Assembly: GCA_041739875.1 (NCBI GenBank) | Contig: JBGSNA010000225.1 | Span: 1 to 64,000, forward strand | Origin: JBBSJZ01 sp041739875 | Lineage (GTDB): Bacteria; Planctomycetota; Planctomycetia; Pirellulales; Pirellulaceae | Direction of reading: 5' to 3' | Length of the DNA stretch: 64,000 bases | Shown: in pieces, positions 59,727 through 64,000 of the stretch | Position numbering within the stretch: the first letter of the stretch is position 1 | Layout: each line of letters begins with the position of its first letter | Translations under genes and position numbers: made by a program | Notes under the pieces: generated by a model | What the model was told of the DNA's origin: nothing | The model's input: the letters and a program-made list of their open reading frames with translations, nothing else | The model's database searches: none

Positions 59727-61079
59727 TCAGTTCTCCGTAACGTCTCGGGCAACGGCGAAGATCAATCGCTCGTCGCTCACACTCTTGGCAGTCCGCTCAA
59801 GCGTGGCGTAATTTCCAGTTGCCGTCAGGTATCGATTGCGAAATCGCACGACGGGTTTCCCCTGACTCAGCACCGACATTTGCTCCACCGTCTCGTCTCG
59901 ATCGTCCTCGTGAACGAAGTGCAAGAATTTCCGTGAGAGTAAATCGGCATCGCTATGTCCCAGGACCTTCGAGAAATTGGAATTGATCCGCACGAAATAT
60001 CCATCCAAGTCAGCGATACAAAACAAGTCGAACGACAACTCGAAGAACCGATTCATGTCACTTTGAGCTTCGCGCAGCGTCGATTCTTGATGCGCTCGAA
60101 TGATTCGCGAAAGAACGAGTGCGTTTTGTGGTCGATGAATGGGGTCGCGACTCAGGCAATTGATTGCCAACCTCACGATCGCATCGTCAAGTCCACAATC
60201 CTTGAGCCGCTTTAACGTCTCACTGGTGCGAGCACACGCCGCGTATCGGTAAACTTGCCGTAACGACTTGCCTTCGTACGGCGCGTGTCCACAGAGGATC
60301 TCACAAAGCATTCCACCGAGGCTGAACACGTCCGCGCGTTCGTCGAGCATTCCACCGCGTGCTTGCTCGGGCGACATGTACCGTGGCGTGCCGTTGACGC
60401 TGTGTTGTCGCGTCATGCCTTCGGCTCGACAAAACTCCACTCGATCATTTCCCGCAGGAGTGCATCGCTTCGCCAACCCCCAGTCCATCACATTCACTTC
60501 GCCAAACGCGCCCACCATTACATTGGACGGCTTGAGATCCAAGTGAACGATTCCCAGTGAGTGAGCGAACGCCATCGTTTGGCAAACGTCGGCGAAGATA
60601 TTCAATCGCTCCGCTGTACTTCGTTGTGGATCGACAAGAATTTGGGCAAACGTGACGCCATCAACAAGCTTCATCGCATGGAAAGGCCGACCGTCTTTGC
60701 AATGTCCTAAAGCGTAGATCGGCGTGACGCCAGGATGCGTCAACTCGCTCATCACATACGCTTCCTTGACAAAATCTTGCTCTGCATCTGGCAAGCAAAG
60801 CCGATCACTTCGCAATACCTTAATCGCCACGTCTCGGTGCAGCGTTTCGTCGCGAGCTAAGTAAACAAGCCCCATGCCGCCGCGTTTGAGTAAACGAACG
60901 ACTTTGAATTGGGTTGTTTCGAGTTCTGGGAATGGTTCTTCCGGCACGCCATTATCCGGCAATACGTCGTCTGTAACTCGTTCGTCGACGCCTTCGTCGG
61001 ACTCATCGATATCAAAGTTCGAATTGTGCAGCACAAACTCAATCGGCTTTGTCTCGGAATTCTGGCTAGGATCGTCCAT
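59727..61079 (-). CDS. Ser/Thr protein kinase with C-terminal PAS domain
   Basis: A 450-residue soluble protein without membrane helices. An acidic N-terminal tail (about 1-55) precedes the kinase: glycine loop LLKRGGMGLVYLARD, DVAIKVLRSDR, catalytic loop VHLDLKPSNVMVGAFGEVNV (HLD instead of HRD), VMDWGLAKR (DWG instead of DFG), GTPRYMSPEQARGGMLDERA. DWG is usual in this planctomycete branch, while the loss of the HRD arginine suggests activation-loop-independent activity or lowered activity. A PAS domain follows at about 340-450 (FDLFCIADLDGYFVRINSN, FSKVLGHSDADLLSRKFLHF, VHEDDRDETVEQ, AVARDVTEN) and ends the protein, where one would expect a histidine kinase. The PAS domain may sense redox state or a small ligand and gate the kinase. 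Confidence 0.93.
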   Translation of the reverse strand: MDDPSQNSETKPIEFVLHNSNFDIDESDEGVDERVTDDVLPDNGVPEEPFPELETTQFKVVRLLKRGGMGLVYLARDETLHRDVAIKVLRSDRLCLPDAEQDFVKEAYVMSELTHPGVTPIYALGHCKDGRPFHAMKLVDGVTFAQILVDPQRSTAERLNIFADVCQTMAFAHSLGIVHLDLKPSNVMVGAFGEVNVMDWGLAKRCTPAGNDRVEFCRAEGMTRQHSVNGTPRYMSPEQARGGMLDERADVFSLGGMLCEILCGHAPYEGKSLRQVYRYAACARTSETLKRLKDCGLDDAIVRLAINCLSRDPIHRPQNALVLSRIIRAHQESTLREAQSDMNRFFELSFDLFCIADLDGYFVRINSNFSKVLGHSDADLLSRKFLHFVHEDDRDETVEQMSVLSQGKPVVRFRNRYLTATGNYATLERTAKSVSDERLIFAVARDVTEN

Positions 61080-61291
61080 TCGTCACCCTCGCGTCATCGA
61101 GCGAGCTACTACGCATCCGTGGGACACGGACGTCGCAGCGTTGCACCCCACCCGCAATGGTAGCGTTCTGTTGGGGGATATGCAAAAACATTTTTCGAAC
61201 GTTTGTTTCGGCTTCGAGCCCGCATACGTCATTCATTCGCGGATATGCTGACAAGATACTTTTCTGCGTTTCGATTCACGAGGAGTTCGCA

Positions 61292-62356
61292 ATGTTGTAC
61301 CCAACGAACGATCTAATCCAATCTCTACGAGCGGGAAATTCGCATGACGCGTACGAGGCGATCAAAGCGGGAGCCGACCCGAATCACACTTCATCCGATG
61401 GCGACACGTCGCTGGATTTAGCAATCAGCCGTGGCGATAGCGACATGGTCACCGCACTGATTAAGGCTGGGGCCGATGTGAACCAGACGCATCGCGGCAA
61501 CACGCCGCTCGGACGAGCTGTGGAATTGGGCGATTTCGCAATTGCGCAGCTGTTGATTGAACACGGCGCATCGCCAGACGCTTGTGGACGTCGCGGCTGG
61601 ACTCCGCTTTACCACGCCGCTTGGCGTGGGAACTTTGAAATGATGTCGCTTCTCGTGAATGCGGGAGCGGACGTCAACGCAGTCGACTCGCAAGGCGACA
61701 CGGCGCTCTCGTGGGCGTTCGACAAACTCGAAACGGTCACCGCGCTTCTCACGCTTGGGGCAACTCCGCGAGAAATTGAAACGCACTTGATCAAACCCTT
61801 GGATTTCCCCCAGCTCGCCGTGCGCCCCGCATTCACGGAACTGGCAAGCCGCTTGGAAACGATGAGTGGCCGAACTGGTTTGAAGTACCAATTCGTCCCG
61901 GGCAGCTTCACGTTTATCATTGCTCCCGAGTCAATCGACGCGTTCATGGACCAAGTTTACGAACAAGCTCTGGCGGAAGATTGTCTTGTCTATAACTCTT
62001 TCCACAGCGACGAGCGGGGCCAATTCGTCTACTTGCTGCCAACGTCTGACAAATTCGCAGCGATGGCGGCATCACGAATCGGCGATCGTCCGGATGGACA
62101 TGGCACGTATGGATTGATCGAAGGCTTCAAGCGATTTGACACCGAGTATCCCTATCAATTGCGAGGATGCCAGTCAAAAGGGATGCAAATTGTCTTTGTC
62201 GACGACAATCTTGATCGCGGTGCCGCAGCGCGCCGACTTAACGAGATCTTTGTGGAGCTTAAAAAGGCAGACACGCAACATCATTGTGATCCACCCATCT
62301 CGAAGTGGAAGAACACTCCCCGAGGAGCGATCATCAATTGGGAATGGAATGTGTAG
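61292..62356 (+). CDS. Ankyrin-repeat protein with unknown C-terminal domain
   Basis: A 354-residue protein from the ATG at 61292, chosen because AGGAG lies 6 bases ahead; an in-frame ATG at 61157 would add 45 residues of poor quality. Ankyrin repeats fill about residues 3-165 (HDAYEAIKAGADPNHTSSDG, DTSLDLAISRGDSDMVTALI, LGRAVELGDFAIAQLLIEHG, WTPLYHAAWRGNFEMMSLLV, DTALSWAFDKLETVTALLTL). The remaining 185 residues are one mixed alpha/beta domain that I do not recognise (KYQFVPGSFTFIIAPESIDA, LVYNSFHSDERGQFVYLLPT, GLIEGFKRFDTEYPYQLRGC, NTPRGAIINWEWNV). No signal peptide is seen, so it should act in the cytoplasm, probably through protein contacts. Confidence 0.85.
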   Translation: MLYPTNDLIQSLRAGNSHDAYEAIKAGADPNHTSSDGDTSLDLAISRGDSDMVTALIKAGADVNQTHRGNTPLGRAVELGDFAIAQLLIEHGASPDACGRRGWTPLYHAAWRGNFEMMSLLVNAGADVNAVDSQGDTALSWAFDKLETVTALLTLGATPREIETHLIKPLDFPQLAVRPAFTELASRLETMSGRTGLKYQFVPGSFTFIIAPESIDAFMDQVYEQALAEDCLVYNSFHSDERGQFVYLLPTSDKFAAMAASRIGDRPDGHGTYGLIEGFKRFDTEYPYQLRGCQSKGMQIVFVDDNLDRGAAARRLNEIFVELKKADTQHHCDPPISKWKNTPRGAIINWEWNV

Positions 62357-62367
62357 TTCGAAAATCG

Positions 62368-63234
62368 CTACGCGACACGGATTGTGACGGCAACGGTTTC
62401 TTCGGCGCCAGCGTCAAGCTCGAGTTGATTTGCTCCAACTCGAGCGGTTTCGACACAGCACATGCGTCGGTATTCGTCGTCTCCGAAGTCCGCCATTTTC
62501 TGACTTTTGGCAATCCAGGGATTCCAAACCACCGTCGACTTTGAGTTCTCGGGCCGCAGCACAATCGCGCGTCCTCGAGCAGGATCCTCAATTCGCAGCT
62601 CGCTGGTCTCGCCGATATACACGCTGTCCGTTTCACGATCAAAACGAATCGGTTGACCTGAGGGTGGCTGGTGTGATGACGTTACCTTGTCAAAGAAGCC
62701 CACCTGCTCCAGCCCATAAACTTCTGCCGTGGTCGCATCTTGCAGATCAAAATAAGTATGCAGTGCCAACTCACAGGAGATTGAACCGACAGAAGTGTTC
62801 TCCACCGTGAACAATAGTTTCAAGTCACTTCCAAATCGCATTTCATAAACAAGACGGAGTCCGTCGAGTTCGCAACCGAGTCGAGCGACCACAACATCAC
62901 CGTCGAGTTGCGTCGAGATGATATCCCACGCAAGGGTACGAACGAGCCCGTGCGCCGGAGCACTGCTATCGGTTGGATGCGGTCCAAACCATGGAAAACA
63001 AATCGGGACGCCACCGCGAATCGCTTTTCCAGCTTCGTAGGAGGAATTCGCGCTCATGAAGATAAGGTCTTGGGACTGGCTCTTGGGGCGAAACGAGGCC
63101 ACGTGTGCTCCGTGCAAAAAAAAACGTCCGCTGCACAGCGTAGAATCAATGTCGCCAACAACTAATCCACTCTCGTGTGCACGAAATGAAAGTTGTGGGC
63201 TAAGTCCAAATCGATGGTTCAGCTCTTGGGTCAT
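62368..63234 (-). CDS. D-hexose-6-phosphate mutarotase-like protein (YeaD family)
   Basis: A 288-residue cytoplasmic member of the aldose-epimerase-like glucose-6-phosphate 1-epimerase (YeaD) family. Landmarks: FFLHGAHVASFRPKSQSQDL, FMSANSSYEAGKAIRGGVPI, CFPWFGPHPTDSSAPAHGLV (the catalytic His in AHG and the conserved IRGGVPICFPWFG), LALHTYFDLQDATTAEVYGL (His) and a late WNPWIAKSQKMADFGDDEYR with the conserved acidic residues. It interconverts alpha and beta hexose 6-phosphates. The end lies 11 bases from the convergent ankyrin gene. Confidence 0.94.
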   Translation of the reverse strand: MTQELNHRFGLSPQLSFRAHESGLVVGDIDSTLCSGRFFLHGAHVASFRPKSQSQDLIFMSANSSYEAGKAIRGGVPICFPWFGPHPTDSSAPAHGLVRTLAWDIISTQLDGDVVVARLGCELDGLRLVYEMRFGSDLKLLFTVENTSVGSISCELALHTYFDLQDATTAEVYGLEQVGFFDKVTSSHQPPSGQPIRFDRETDSVYIGETSELRIEDPARGRAIVLRPENSKSTVVWNPWIAKSQKMADFGDDEYRRMCCVETARVGANQLELDAGAEETVAVTIRVA

Positions 63235-63409
63235 GCGGGATTCTCGCCAGGCGTGGATAAGTGAAGTTTCGCGAGCAAGATACCATCGTCCCCGGCTGCG
63301 ATGATAGCCGCTGGCTGATGCAAGCCGCTCATGAATTCCGCCGCGCCAGTTTCGGTTACAATTGACGAAGTATGTTTCGAATTTGGTTCAAACGGAAGGA
63401 TGTTTTCTG

Positions 63410-64000
63410 ATGTTTCGCATGACCGCTCTTTGTTGTGTTTGTACGTTCGTTTCTGTTTCTTCGGCACTGGCAGAGAAGAATGCTGAAATTGCACCCAAGC
63501 TTGCCAAGCTCCAGTCGCCGACGGTTACCGAGACTTTTGATTCACCGCTTTCGAAAGTTATGTCGGGCGTCAAGGGCGAGTGGACGGTTGCCGACGGAGT
63601 TCTGGTTGGCAAAGAATTGGCTTCCGACAAGCACGCCGCCGTGTTGAACTACCAAAAGTCGAATCGAAATTCTGTTGTTCGTTTCTCATTCAAGCTTGAC
63701 GGGGAAACCAACGGATTCAACTTCAGCCTCAATCATGCTAAGGGGCACTTGTTCCGCGTCACTGTGACACCGAATGGAATGAGCGTGAACTTAGACAAAG
63801 ACAAGAACGATCCGGCGTCCAAGGCGGTCGCGATGGGGAGCGCGAAGGCCAAGTTTGAACAAGGTGTCTGGTACACAATGCAAATCGAGATGATTGGTGA
63901 TCGGGCTGTTGCGCAAGTAGACAACGGTGCAAGTGTTGAAGTTTCCAGTCCGGCGATTGATGTTGAAAAGCCGAACTATCGCTTCGTGACAAAGGGAGAT
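63410..64000 (+). CDS. Secreted DUF1080/LamG-like protein, C-terminus beyond the window
   Basis: 197 codons are visible from the ATG at 63410; GGAAGGA lies about 9 bases ahead as ribosome binding site. A signal peptide (MFRMTALCCVCTFVSVSSAL) is followed by a beta-sandwich of the family seen in DUF1080 proteins: VTETFDSPLSKVMSGVKGEW, TVADGVLVGKELASDKHAAV, VRFSFKLDGETNGFNFSLNH, GVWYTMQIEMIGDRAVAQVD. The frame is open at the right edge. It is probably a small secreted glycan-binding or disaccharide-acting protein. Confidence 0.82.
   Translation, partial: MFRMTALCCVCTFVSVSSALAEKNAEIAPKLAKLQSPTVTETFDSPLSKVMSGVKGEWTVADGVLVGKELASDKHAAVLNYQKSNRNSVVRFSFKLDGETNGFNFSLNHAKGHLFRVTVTPNGMSVNLDKDKNDPASKAVAMGSAKAKFEQGVWYTMQIEMIGDRAVAQVDNGASVEVSSPAIDVEKPNYRFVTKGD

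Overview
The window is chromosomal DNA from a planctomycete, most likely a Pirellulales / Rhodopirellula-type marine bacterium. This rests on gene families. There are three separate modules of planctomycete-specific secreted proteins (DUF1501, DUF1549/DUF1553, DUF1587/1592/1588/1585, DUF1552, planctomycete cytochrome C domains). There are also an ECF sigma factor next to a Ser/Thr kinase, a dockerin protein with an N-terminal LExRxLxA-type motif, DUF1080 and DUF1571 proteins, and many Tat or Sec signal peptides. No rRNA, tRNA or CRISPR was recognised. Only two genes look like general housekeeping genes: dapA and an RNase II-type nuclease.

Layout. 1-2023: Ser/Thr kinase (cut by the left edge) behind its ECF sigma factor, minus strand. 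2232-3590: secreted YHYH protein. 4113-7697: first DUF1501 + DUF1549/1553 pair. 7886-11004: small DUF6702-like protein and a large HbpS/dockerin protein. 11378-18024: a predicted outer-membrane beta-barrel followed by a giant ten-haem c-type cytochrome with LVIVD repeats, a possible electron conduit. 17991-21740: a 3.64-kb accessory segment flanked by direct copies of the cytochrome/DUF1501 gene junction. It carries a small membrane protein, an esterase and a truncated EF-hand hydrolase. 21711-26175 and 26448-29859: two further planctomycete cytochrome/DUF modules in divergent orientation.

29880-35816: a minus-strand series with a small protein overlapping a metallophosphoesterase, a PQQ-like propeller, a zinc-ribbon STAS protein, a WYL regulator and an isochorismatase-ThuA fusion. 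36030-39322: an MCCF-type conserved protein, an RNB nuclease and dapA. 39745-41540: an exported protein with a strong terminator.

41629-51250: the most interesting block. A DUF1571 protein is followed by a tightly coupled operon: membrane sensor Ser/Thr kinase, two different membrane-associated P-loop GTPases, an ExbB/TolQ/MotA-type channel and an SGNH-TPR membrane protein. The first four genes overlap by 1-4 bases. This looks like an undescribed signalling and proton-motive-force-linked membrane system.

51313-64000: Gfo/Idh/MocA oxidoreductase, DUF1080-glucose/sorbosone dehydrogenase fusion, aldose epimerase, a CCEP-repeat protein, a trypsin-LamG-SirB1-TPR fusion, a Ser/Thr kinase with C-terminal PAS domain, an ankyrin protein, a hexose-phosphate mutarotase and the start of another secreted protein. 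All assignments come from reading motifs; no database search was run.
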